Shown: positions 46,791 through 54,242 of the stretch, one piece after another
Position numbering within the stretch: the first letter of the stretch is position 1
How the letters are laid out: the number at the start of each line of letters is the position of its first letter
Assembly: GCA_035525495.1 (NCBI GenBank)
Contig: DATLED010000024.1
Span: 24,365-88,364 of the forward strand
Direction: 5' to 3'
Length of the DNA stretch: 64,000 nt
Source: DATLED01 sp035525495
GTDB lineage: Bacteria > Actinomycetota > Acidimicrobiia > Acidimicrobiales > CADCTF01
Notes under the pieces: model-generated
Databases searched by the model: none
The model's input: only the letters and a program-made list of their open reading frames with translations
What the model was told of the DNA's origin: nothing
Position numbers and translations under genes: made by a program

Positions 46791-47555
46791 TCAGCGTCCC
46801 TGGTCGAGGTCGTGCAGCCCGCCCAGGACGAGCACGAGGCGCATCGTCGGAGTGGGGGCGGCGGGGGTGGCGGGTGCGGTCGGTTCGGGCGGCGTCGTCG
46901 TCGGCGAAGCAGTCACCGGCGGCGTCGTCGATGCAGGCAACGTCGTGGGGACCGACCCGGTGCGGACGGTCGTCGGTGCCGTCACCCGCGGGGCGCGAGT
47001 CGTCGGCGGGGAGGTCGTCGGCGGGGAGGTCGTCGGCTGCGGCGCGGTCGTGGGCGGCGGTGAGGGGGCCGCTGTCGTCGGCGACGAGGTGCCGCCGCCG
47101 CGGAGGCGCATGAACACCTCGGTCACCCACATCTGCCCGGACCCATCGACGACCACCCCTACGCCGACGTGGGTGAACGCCCCGTCGAGGATGTTGGCCC
47201 GGTGTGGCGCGCTGTTCATGAACGCGTTGTGGATCTGGCCGACCTCCTGGCCGAAGCCGACGTTCTCGCCGAGCTTCTCCCAGTCCTGCGTGACCTCGTT
47301 GGCGAGGTTCGGGTTGTGCGACAACTTCTGCTCGTCGGCCATGTGTTGGGCCCACCGCCGGGCGACCGAGGTGAGCTCGCTGTTCGTGGTGAGCGCGCCC
47401 TTCCCGCTCGATGCGCGTGCCTGGTTGATGAGCTCGACGAACTGGGCCTCCGCGCCGGCGTCGGCGGAAGCCGACTCGACGGGCAACCCGCCGGCGAGCA
47501 GGACAAGCGCCACGAGGGCGAAGGCGAAGATGCGGAGGCGGGCGCGGGTGGTCAT
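46791..47555 (-). CDS. secreted CAP-domain (SCP/PR-1) protein 1
   Basis: A 254-residue exported protein with a signal peptide (about residues 1-32), a CAP domain at 35-150 (NSELTSVARRWAQHMADEQK, LSHNPNLANEV, GENVGFG, HRANILDGAFTHVGVG), a Thr/Pro-rich linker and a short tail MRLVLVLGGLHDLDQGR. CAP proteins have varied extracellular roles. Its ATG overlaps the stop of the paralogue upstream, and both end in a similar RLVLVL tail. Confidence 0.9.
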   Translation of the reverse strand: MTTRARLRIFAFALVALVLLAGGLPVESASADAGAEAQFVELINQARASSGKGALTTNSELTSVARRWAQHMADEQKLSHNPNLANEVTQDWEKLGENVGFGQEVGQIHNAFMNSAPHRANILDGAFTHVGVGVVVDGSGQMWVTEVFMRLRGGGTSSPTTAAPSPPPTTAPQPTTSPPTTSPPTTRAPRVTAPTTVRTGSVPTTLPASTTPPVTASPTTTPPEPTAPATPAAPTPTMRLVLVLGGLHDLDQGR

Positions 47556-48211
47556 CCGGCGCGGGCATCCAGCGCTCGGAGCTGCTCGAGCACGAGGACG
47601 AGTCGGGCGGGCGCTTCAGGCGGCGGCACAGGAGCGGCGGTCGTGGTCGTCGCGGGCACGGTCTCCGGAACCGTAGGAGGTGGTGCCGCGGTCGTCGCGG
47701 TTGTCGTCCGGGGTCGGCGGAGCGCCACGGTCGTCGCCGTCGCCGCCTCGCCGCCGCCGCTGCGCAGCTGCATGAACTGATGGGTCGTGAAGATGGCGCC
47801 ATCGCGTCCGATCACGACGCCGACGCCGATGTGGGTGAAGGCCGGGTCCACCAGGTTCCGGTAATGAGCCGGGCTGTCGACGAACGCCTGGTGCAGCTTG
47901 CTCACGCTCATGCCCACGCCCACGTTCTCCCCGAGCTTCTGCCAGTCGGCGTTGACGGCGTTCGCCAGGTTCGGGTTGTGGGAGATCTGGTCGACCTTGG
48001 CCATCTGCGCCGCCCAGCCACGAGCCACCCGCACGAGCTCCGGGTGGACCCTGAGCTCGCCGAGGCCCTTCGAGGCACGCAGCGCGTTGATGTCGGCGAC
48101 GAACTCGGCCTCGGCGGACGACGGGTCGGTCTGTGCGCTCGCAGGAGAGGCGACCACCAGGGCGAGGGGCACCACGAGCAGGGCGACGACGAGTACGGCC
48201 AGCCGGCGCAT
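47552..48211 (-). CDS. secreted CAP-domain (SCP/PR-1) protein 2
   Basis: A 219-residue paralogue of the next gene. It has a signal peptide ending near ASPASA, a CAP domain (HPELVRVARGWAAQMAK, ISHNPNLANAV, GENVGVG, HYRNLVDPAFTHIGVG), a Thr/Pro linker and the tail ARLVLVLEQLRALDARAG. The two arose by tandem duplication and are translationally coupled (ATGA). ATG 48211 gives a compact signal peptide. Confidence 0.9.
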   Translation of the reverse strand: MRRLAVLVVALLVVPLALVVASPASAQTDPSSAEAEFVADINALRASKGLGELRVHPELVRVARGWAAQMAKVDQISHNPNLANAVNADWQKLGENVGVGMSVSKLHQAFVDSPAHYRNLVDPAFTHIGVGVVIGRDGAIFTTHQFMQLRSGGGEAATATTVALRRPRTTTATTAAPPPTVPETVPATTTTAAPVPPPEAPARLVLVLEQLRALDARAG

Positions 48212-48303
48212 CCTCGTGCATCGGCAGAGCTGGGAGAAGGGTTGAGGCGCTGACCTGGTTCGACTTGCCAATCCGGCCCTGCTCGGGGGAGCGTGTCCGC
48301 CCA

Positions 48304-49794
48304 ATGAACCTGGCCGCCATCATCGACCGCCACCCCGACGACGCTCTCGCCTTCACCAGCCGGGGCAAGCCGACGACCTACGGGGAGCTCCGCGATCAGG
48401 TCGCGCGGCTGCGGGGTGGGCTGATCGGGATCGGGATCGAGCCTGGCGACCGCGTCGCTCTCCTGTCGGCGAACAACGGGTTCTTCGTCGTGAGCTACCT
48501 CGCCGTCCTTGGCGTCGGTGCCGTGGCCGTGCCGCTGAACCCGTCGAGCCCCTCGGCGGAGATCCGCAACGAGCTCATCGCCATCGGCGCGCGGGGGGCG
48601 ATCGTCGGGCCGAGCGGTCGCGATGCCATGGCCGGGATCGGCAAGGGCGCCACGCCCGTCGAGTTCGTGATCGTGCCCGAGGGGGTCGAGCTGGCGGCGG
48701 CGACGTCCATGGACAAGCTGCTCGGAGGTGAACCCTCGCCGATGGTCGAGCGAACCGCCGACGACCTCGCCGTGTTCATCTTCACCGCCGGGACGGGCGG
48801 GTCGCCGAAGGCGGCGATGCTGACCCACGGGAACCTGCTGTCCAACCTCGAACAGATGCAGAGCCACCCCGGGCGGGCGCTCGACCCGACGGACGTGAGC
48901 CTCGGCGTGCTCCCGATGTTCCACATCTTCGGGCTGAACGTGCTCCTGGGGTTGTCGCTCTACGCCGGCTCGTCCGTCGTGCTCGTCGAGCGCTTCGATC
49001 CGGCGTCCGCGTTGGACTCGATCCGCGATCACCGGATCACGCTCGTCGCCGGCGCCCCGCCGATGTTCCAGTCGTGGGTGAACGTCGAGGGCGATTCGTC
49101 CGCCATGGCGACGATCCGCATCGCGGTGTCGGGTGCCGCGCCCCTGCCGCCCGAGGTCGCCTCCGCCTTCGAGGCCCGGTACGGCAAGCCGATCTTCCAG
49201 GGCTACGGGCTGACCGAGGCGTCCCCGACCGTCACGTCGTCGGTGATCGGAGGCGTGTCCAAGGCGTCGTCGATCGGCCTGCCGTTGCCGGGCATCGAGG
49301 TGCGCCTCGTCGACGACGATGGGGAGGACGCGCTCTTCGGCGACTCCGGCGAGATCTGGGTCCGCGGACCGAACGTCTTCGCGGGCTATTGGCAGGACGA
49401 GGCGGCGACGGAGCGGGCGTTGACCTCCGACGGGTGGCTGCGGACCGGGGACATCGCCGTGGCCGACGACGACGGCTACCTCTACATCGTGGACCGCGCC
49501 AAGGACCTGATCATCGTCTCGGGTTTCAACGTCTATCCGGCCGAGGTCGAAGAAGCGCTGCTCGAACACCCCGGCGTCGAGGGCGTCGCGGTGATCGGCG
49601 TGGCCCACCCGCACTCGGGCGAAGCCGTCAAGGCGTTCGTCGTGGCGGCGGGCGGGCACTCGCTCGAGGAGGACGAGCTCATCGAGTTCTGCGCCGGACG
49701 CCTCGCCCGCTACAAGTGCCCGACCAAGGTCACCTTCGTGGACGAGCTACCGGTCGGTCTCGGCGGGAAGCTCCTGCGACGCGAGCTGGCGTAG
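48304..49794 (+). CDS. acyl-CoA/long-chain fatty acid CoA ligase-like protein
   Basis: A 496-residue ANL-superfamily ligase. The P-loop FTAGTGGSPKAAMLTH departs from the usual YTSGTTGxPKGxxxTH, with Gly for the second Thr and Ala for Gly. Other motifs are standard: GYGLTEASPTV, GWLRTGDIAVADDDGYLYIVDR and the C-terminal catalytic Lys in GLGGKLLRREL. It should activate a fatty or aromatic acid. The 3' end overlaps a minus-strand gene by 48 bp and is followed by a dispersed repeat. Confidence 0.85.
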   Translation: MNLAAIIDRHPDDALAFTSRGKPTTYGELRDQVARLRGGLIGIGIEPGDRVALLSANNGFFVVSYLAVLGVGAVAVPLNPSSPSAEIRNELIAIGARGAIVGPSGRDAMAGIGKGATPVEFVIVPEGVELAAATSMDKLLGGEPSPMVERTADDLAVFIFTAGTGGSPKAAMLTHGNLLSNLEQMQSHPGRALDPTDVSLGVLPMFHIFGLNVLLGLSLYAGSSVVLVERFDPASALDSIRDHRITLVAGAPPMFQSWVNVEGDSSAMATIRIAVSGAAPLPPEVASAFEARYGKPIFQGYGLTEASPTVTSSVIGGVSKASSIGLPLPGIEVRLVDDDGEDALFGDSGEIWVRGPNVFAGYWQDEAATERALTSDGWLRTGDIAVADDDGYLYIVDRAKDLIIVSGFNVYPAEVEEALLEHPGVEGVAVIGVAHPHSGEAVKAFVVAAGGHSLEEDELIEFCAGRLARYKCPTKVTFVDELPVGLGGKLLRRELA

Positions 49795-50577
49795 TTTCGG
49801 TTCGCTTCGCAGAGAAGCCGCTCCGCTCACGTGCCGGCTGGCTCGCTGGCGCTCCCGACGCCGGCCGGACGTGCTCGCGGGGTCCTGCACCGTTGTCGGT
49901 GGCACGGCTTGGAGCGGGGCGGGCTTGCGATTGCCGGTCGCGACCAGGAAGCCCGCGAAGATGACCGAGATGCCGACGACGAGGGTGACGGCGAACCCGT
50001 CCATCTCGTCGAGGACCGAGTTGAGGAGCCCGCTGCTGCTGAGGACGAGCGTGCCGGCGGCGATGAGCACGTTCGACCACAGCATCCGGCCGCGCCGATA
50101 GCGGAACGCGCTCCACGCAGCGCCGAGAAGGATCGTCAGCGCGCCGGCGCCGCTCGAGACGGCGGCCAGGATCCGGGGTGCCGGACCGAAGACGTCGGAA
50201 CCCTGCGCGAGCCGGTCGACCGGGAGTCGAGCGGTGAGCGGTGAGGTGAGGACGACGCCCGCGGCGAAGGCGGCGAGGAGGGCGACCACGGCGGCGACCC
50301 GGTCGCCGCGGCGCTCGCCACCGAGGAGGTAGACCGTGCCCAGAGCCAGGAACGGCACGTTGACGATGGCGCCGAACAGGTAGAAGAGCCGGAACGTCAG
50401 CGGGCTCCAGCCGAGTGCAGCTCCCGCGGCGAGCGAGAACGCGCCGACGGAGAAGAAGCCGAGCGCCAGCGACCACGCCAGCTCGTGGCGCCGCCGGCTG
50501 GCCAGCCAGCGCTCGTACGTCGAGCAGGCGAAGGCCAACGCCACGAGTCCGGCGGCGGCGGCGAGGGGGGTGTGCAC
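49747..50577 (-). CDS. seven-helix membrane protein with repeat-derived C terminus
   Basis: A 276-residue protein with seven membrane helices between residues 3 and 220 and no recognised family. The helices end at FAGFLVATGNRKPAP; after that about 55 residues are hydrophilic and basic. Those last residues come from the reverse of the dispersed repeat (49798-49866) and the antisense of the CoA ligase end, so the original stop may have been lost. GTG 50577 has GGGGAGG directly upstream. Confidence 0.7.
   Translation of the reverse strand: MHTPLAAAAGLVALAFACSTYERWLASRRRHELAWSLALGFFSVGAFSLAAGAALGWSPLTFRLFYLFGAIVNVPFLALGTVYLLGGERRGDRVAAVVALLAAFAAGVVLTSPLTARLPVDRLAQGSDVFGPAPRILAAVSSGAGALTILLGAAWSAFRYRRGRMLWSNVLIAAGTLVLSSSGLLNSVLDEMDGFAVTLVVGISVIFAGFLVATGNRKPAPLQAVPPTTVQDPASTSGRRRERQRASRHVSGAASLRSEPKLRQLASQELPAETDR
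49798..49866 (+). repeat. dispersed 70-bp repeat, copy after the CoA ligase gene
   Basis: Starts 3 bp after the TAG with CGGTTCGCTTCG, then CTCCGCTCACGTGCCGGCTG, CTCGCTGGCGCTCCCGACG and CCGGCC. Its 3' 45 bp are almost identical to the copy at 55126. Confidence 0.78.
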
Positions 50578-50694
50578 CTCCCCATCGTGACGTCCGCTGC
50601 GGGCGGACCCCAAGCCCGAGCACGCGTCCGCCGATGGGGAACCGCCCGGCGCCGTTAGCAGGCGATTCCGCCACTCAGGTCGAACACCACAGCA

Positions 50695-51627
50695 GTGGTG
50701 ACGCACTACGACGTGTTGGGGGTCCCGCACGACGCCGCCCCCGATGACATCAAGCGGGCCTTCTACGAGCGCGCCAGGCTCTATCACCCCGACGCGCACG
50801 CCTCGTCGCCCCCGACCGTCCGGGCCGAGGCCGAACGGACGATGCAAGCGCTCAACTCGTCGTGGTCGGTCCTCCGAGACACCGCCCGCCGCCGCCGCTA
50901 CGACCGCTTCCTCGCCCGAGAGCTCGTCGGGGCCGGAGCGGGGCAGGGGACGGTCGTGCGGGGACAGGGCCGCACCGACGTGGCCACGCCCGCGTCCCCG
51001 TCCTCGTCCACGACGGCAACCGGCCGGCGTCCCCGGCCGGAGCGACCCCGCCGGTTCGCCCTCGGCTCCGGCTTCCAGTACTGGTTCGGGCCCAGCTATC
51101 ACGGCGCCGCCCGAGGTCTCAACCTCCGGGTCAACGGCTCCTCGCTGGCGCCGCTGCGGGCGCTCGTTCCCGACGGCCTCGTCGGCCTCCATGCCGAGCG
51201 CACGAGCGTCGACGACGAGCAGCTGCGCAACCTCCTCGGCATGCGCTCGCTCCGCCTCCTCGACCTGACGGCGACGCGGGTGACCGACGCCGGACTCGTC
51301 CACCTCCTCGGCTGCCAGGACCTCGAGGTGCTCAGCCTCTGGGACACCGCCATCACCGACGCGGCCCTCGCCCTCCTGGCCAACCTCCCCAGCCTCCGTC
51401 AGATCGGACTCGGCAACACCGCCGTCACCGACGACGGCCTGCGCCACCTCGCCGGCCTGACCGGCCTTCGCCTCGTCCAGTTGTCCGGTACCGCCGTGGA
51501 GGGGCCGGGCCTCCGGCACCTCCACGACCTCCCCGAATTGGACAGGGTCTCGCTGCCGTGGCGGGTCCGGGGGCGAGACCGGCGACGCCTGCGCAAGGCG
51601 CGTCCGGGCACCACGATCTCGCTTTGA
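50695..51627 (+). CDS. DnaJ-domain protein fused to leucine-rich repeats
   Basis: A 310-residue protein. An N-terminal J domain (residues 3-70: THYDVLGVPHDAAPDDIKRAF, with the HPD motif in RLYHPDAH) is followed by a Ser/Thr/Arg-rich linker. At least four leucine-rich repeats follow from about residue 160 (SLRLLDLTATRVTDAGLVHL and relatives). J domains stimulate Hsp70 ATPase; the repeats would be a client-binding platform. Two GTGs (50695, 50698) could start it. Confidence 0.85.
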   Translation: MVTHYDVLGVPHDAAPDDIKRAFYERARLYHPDAHASSPPTVRAEAERTMQALNSSWSVLRDTARRRRYDRFLARELVGAGAGQGTVVRGQGRTDVATPASPSSSTTATGRRPRPERPRRFALGSGFQYWFGPSYHGAARGLNLRVNGSSLAPLRALVPDGLVGLHAERTSVDDEQLRNLLGMRSLRLLDLTATRVTDAGLVHLLGCQDLEVLSLWDTAITDAALALLANLPSLRQIGLGNTAVTDDGLRHLAGLTGLRLVQLSGTAVEGPGLRHLHDLPELDRVSLPWRVRGRDRRRLRKARPGTTISL

Positions 51628-51668
51628 CGCGGTTGCTCGTGATCTTGTGAATCGGGCCCGTCGCCGCC

Positions 51669-51674
51669 TAGCCT
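51669..51674 (+). promoter_or_regulatory. promoter of the rex-hem operon
   Basis: TAGCCT lies 7 nt before the rex ATG, with TTGTGA (51645-51650) 18 bp further upstream as a fair -35. TTGTGAA is also half of a Rex operator, but the other half is not present. Confidence 0.5.
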
Positions 51675-51681
51675 GCACGTG

Positions 51682-52359
51682 ATGGCCGAGTCCCAGCCCT
51701 CCCAGGCCAAGCGCATCCCGGAGGCCACGGTGGCCCGCCTGCCCCTGTATCTGCGCAGCTTGTTGGAGGTGGCCGAGACGAAGGCGCCGACGATCTCGAG
51801 CGAGCGCCTCGCCGAGCTCGCCGGCGTCAACGCCGCCAAGGTCCGCAAGGACCTCAGCCACCTCGGCAGCTACGGGACCCGCGGCGTGGGCTACGACGTC
51901 GAGTACCTCCTCTTCCAGATCAGCCGCGAGCTGGGGCTGACCCAGGACTGGCCGGTCGCCATCATCGGCATCGGCAACCTGGGCCACGCGCTCGCGAACT
52001 ACCGGAACTTCAGCGCCCGGGGCTTTCGCATTGTGGCCCTCGTCGACGCCGATCCGGCCAAGGTGGGCGAGGAGGTCGCCGGCCTCCCCGTCCGGTCCCT
52101 CGACGACCTCGACGACGTCGTCGCCACCAACCGAGTCTCCATCGGCATCATCGCGACACCCGCCCACGTCGCCCAGGACGTCGCCGACCGTCTCGTCTCC
52201 GCCGGCGTCACCAGCATCCTGAACTTCGCGCCCGCCGTCCTCAACGTGCCCGACGGGGTCTCCTTGCGCAAGGTCGACCTGTCGATCGAGCTCCAGATCC
52301 TGAGCTTCTACGAACAACGGGCGGCGGGATTCGCCGACGCCGACGACCACGCCAGCTAG
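51682..52359 (+). CDS. rex: redox-sensing transcriptional repressor Rex
   Basis: A 225-residue NADH/NAD+ sensor. The N-terminal winged helix (RLPLYLRSLLEVAETKAPTI ... VNAAKVRKDLSHLGSYGTRG) binds operators; the Rossmann domain (VAIIGIGNLGHAL) binds NAD(H). The C-terminal swapped helix (SIELQILSFYEQRAAGF) is typical. High NADH releases Rex and induces respiratory genes. It is first in a tetrapyrrole operon, as in Streptomyces. The ATG is chosen over a GTG one codon upstream by box spacing. Confidence 0.95.
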   Translation: MAESQPSQAKRIPEATVARLPLYLRSLLEVAETKAPTISSERLAELAGVNAAKVRKDLSHLGSYGTRGVGYDVEYLLFQISRELGLTQDWPVAIIGIGNLGHALANYRNFSARGFRIVALVDADPAKVGEEVAGLPVRSLDDLDDVVATNRVSIGIIATPAHVAQDVADRLVSAGVTSILNFAPAVLNVPDGVSLRKVDLSIELQILSFYEQRAAGFADADDHAS

Positions 52360-52998
52360 ATGCCGATCGTGGAGGCGCAGTACCCCGTCAACCTCGTCCT
52401 CACCGGCAAGAAGTGCCTGGTGGTGGGCGGCGGAGGCGTCGCCACCCGCAAGGTCGAAGGCCTCCTGGCCTGCGGGGCGGACGTCACCGTCATCGCGCCC
52501 GAGGTCGATGCCGAGCTCGCCGCGAACCCCGACGTGCGCGTCCTCGGGCGCGACTACGTCGAAGGTGATGCCGCGCGGGGCGGATATCGCCTCGTGATCA
52601 CGGCTACGGACGACCGGGTGACGAACCAACGGGTCCATGACGACGCGGACGCCGCCGGCGTCTGGGTGAACAGTGCCGACGACCCGGACCGGTGCACGTT
52701 CACGCTGCCGGCGATCGTCCGCAACGGCCCGCTCATGTTCACGGTGGCCACCGGCGGCCACAGCCCGGCGCTCGCTTCCCACCTCAAGGCCCGTCTCGCC
52801 GAGGAGTACGGCGGCGAGGACTACCGGATGCTCCTCGACCTGCTCGGCGAGGCCCGATCGGCGGTGCTCGCCGAGGGTCGAACCACCGAGGGCCTGGCTT
52901 GGCAGACTGCACTGGATTCGGACATGCTCTCCCTGATCCGGGGGGGCCGAATCTCGGAAGCAAGGGACCGCCTCAAGACGTGTCTGTCGTCGTCGTAG
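52360..52998 (+). CDS. precorrin-2 dehydrogenase/sirohydrochlorin ferrochelatase
   Basis: A 212-residue Met8/CysG-N-type protein that oxidises precorrin-2 with NAD+ and can insert iron to make sirohaem. NAD-binding loop is CLVVGGGGVATRKVEGLL; VITATDDRVTNQRV and VNSADDPDRCTFTLPAIV are family features. The ATG directly abuts the rex stop, and the 3' end overlaps hemA by 19 bp. With the CobA domain at 55224 it completes the sirohaem branch. Confidence 0.92.
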   Translation: MPIVEAQYPVNLVLTGKKCLVVGGGGVATRKVEGLLACGADVTVIAPEVDAELAANPDVRVLGRDYVEGDAARGGYRLVITATDDRVTNQRVHDDADAAGVWVNSADDPDRCTFTLPAIVRNGPLMFTVATGGHSPALASHLKARLAEEYGGEDYRMLLDLLGEARSAVLAEGRTTEGLAWQTALDSDMLSLIRGGRISEARDRLKTCLSSS

Positions 52999-54242
52999 GC
53001 CTCAATCACCGCACGGTGCCGCTCGACGTGCTCGAGCGCATGACGGTCAACGACGCGCGTCTTCCCAAGGCGCTCTACGACCTGCGGACCCGGCCGAACC
53101 TGAGCGAGGCCGTGGTCCTCTCCACGTGCAACCGCACCGAGATCTATGCCGTCGCCGAGAAGTACCACGGCGCCATCGACGACGTCCGGTCCTTCCTCAC
53201 CGACCTGTCCGGCCTCAACATCGAGGCCTTCTCGGACCACGTCTACGCCTACCACGACGACTTCGCCGTCTCCCACCTCTTCAAGGTGGCGTCCGGTCTC
53301 GACTCGGCGGTGCTCGGCGAGAGCGAGATCCTCGGTCAGGTGCGGAGCGCGCTCGAGCGGGCCGAGGAGGAAGGCGCCGCCGGACCCATGCTGGCCCGCT
53401 TCTTCGCCACGGCGCTGTCGGTCGGCCGCCGAGCGCGGGTCGAGACCGGCATCGCCCGCGGCACCACGTCCGTCTCGCAGGCCGCCGTGGCCATGGCCAC
53501 CGAGCGTCTCGGTTCGCTGCGCGGTCGGAACATCCTCGTCCTCGGCGCCGGTGAGATCGGCGCCGGCATGGCCGTCGCCTTGGCGTCGACCGCCGGGATC
53601 GGCGAGATCCTCGTGGCCAACCGCACCCGCAGCCGTGGCGTGGCGCTGGCCGCCCGCACCGGTGGCCGCGTCGTCGACTTCGGGGAGCTCGATGCCGCGC
53701 TCCAGACGGTCGACGTGATGCTCACTTCGACGGGCGCGTCCGAGACGATCATCGACACCGGCGACATCGAGGTCGTCATGACCCATCGAGGTGGCCGTCC
53801 GCTGCTCATCGTCGACGTCGCCATGCCGCGCGACGTCGACCCGGTCGCCGGCGACATCGAGGGCGTGACGCTGCTCGACATGGACGACCTCCGCGCCTTC
53901 GCCGAATCCGGCATCGCGGAGCGCCGCCGCGAGATCGCCGGCGTCCAGGTGATCGTCGACGAAGAGGTGCGCCGCTACTTCGATGTCCTCGCCGCCCGCG
54001 AGGTGGCACCGCTCATCGGGCAGCTGCGCGATCTGGCCGAGGCGGTCCGGGTCGCCGAGCTCGAGCGCTTCTCGGCCCGCCTCGCCGACCTGTCGCCCAA
54101 GGAGCGGGTCGCGGTCGAGGCCCTCACGCGCGGGATCGTGAACAAGCTGCTGCACGAGCCGACCGTCCGCCTCAAGGACGCCCCGGGCACGGCCAAGGCG
54201 GATCGCCTGGCCGACGCCCTCCGCACGCTCTTCGGTCTCTGA
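52980..54242 (+). CDS. hemA: glutamyl-tRNA reductase
   Basis: A 420-residue NADPH enzyme that reduces glutamyl-tRNA to glutamate-1-semialdehyde, the first step of C5 tetrapyrrole synthesis. VVGLNHRTVPLDVLERM and the catalytic Cys in VLSTCNRTEIYAV (near residue 50) are clear, with GESEILGQVRSA and ILVLGAGEIGAGMA (NADPH loop). The GTG start lies inside the preceding gene; this gives the correct N terminus. Confidence 0.95.
   Translation: MSVVVVGLNHRTVPLDVLERMTVNDARLPKALYDLRTRPNLSEAVVLSTCNRTEIYAVAEKYHGAIDDVRSFLTDLSGLNIEAFSDHVYAYHDDFAVSHLFKVASGLDSAVLGESEILGQVRSALERAEEEGAAGPMLARFFATALSVGRRARVETGIARGTTSVSQAAVAMATERLGSLRGRNILVLGAGEIGAGMAVALASTAGIGEILVANRTRSRGVALAARTGGRVVDFGELDAALQTVDVMLTSTGASETIIDTGDIEVVMTHRGGRPLLIVDVAMPRDVDPVAGDIEGVTLLDMDDLRAFAESGIAERRREIAGVQVIVDEEVRRYFDVLAAREVAPLIGQLRDLAEAVRVAELERFSARLADLSPKERVAVEALTRGIVNKLLHEPTVRLKDAPGTAKADRLADALRTLFGL

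Noticed and set aside
51645..51651. Rex operator upstream of rex
   Set aside because: Only TTGTGAA is present; the inverted partner TTCACAA is missing at the right spacing, so it is better read as a -35 element.
50578..52782. Upstream extension of the seven-helix protein, antisense to rex and the DnaJ-LRR gene
   Set aside because: The extension is low-complexity shadow sequence; the real protein starts at the GTG near 50577 where the membrane helices begin.
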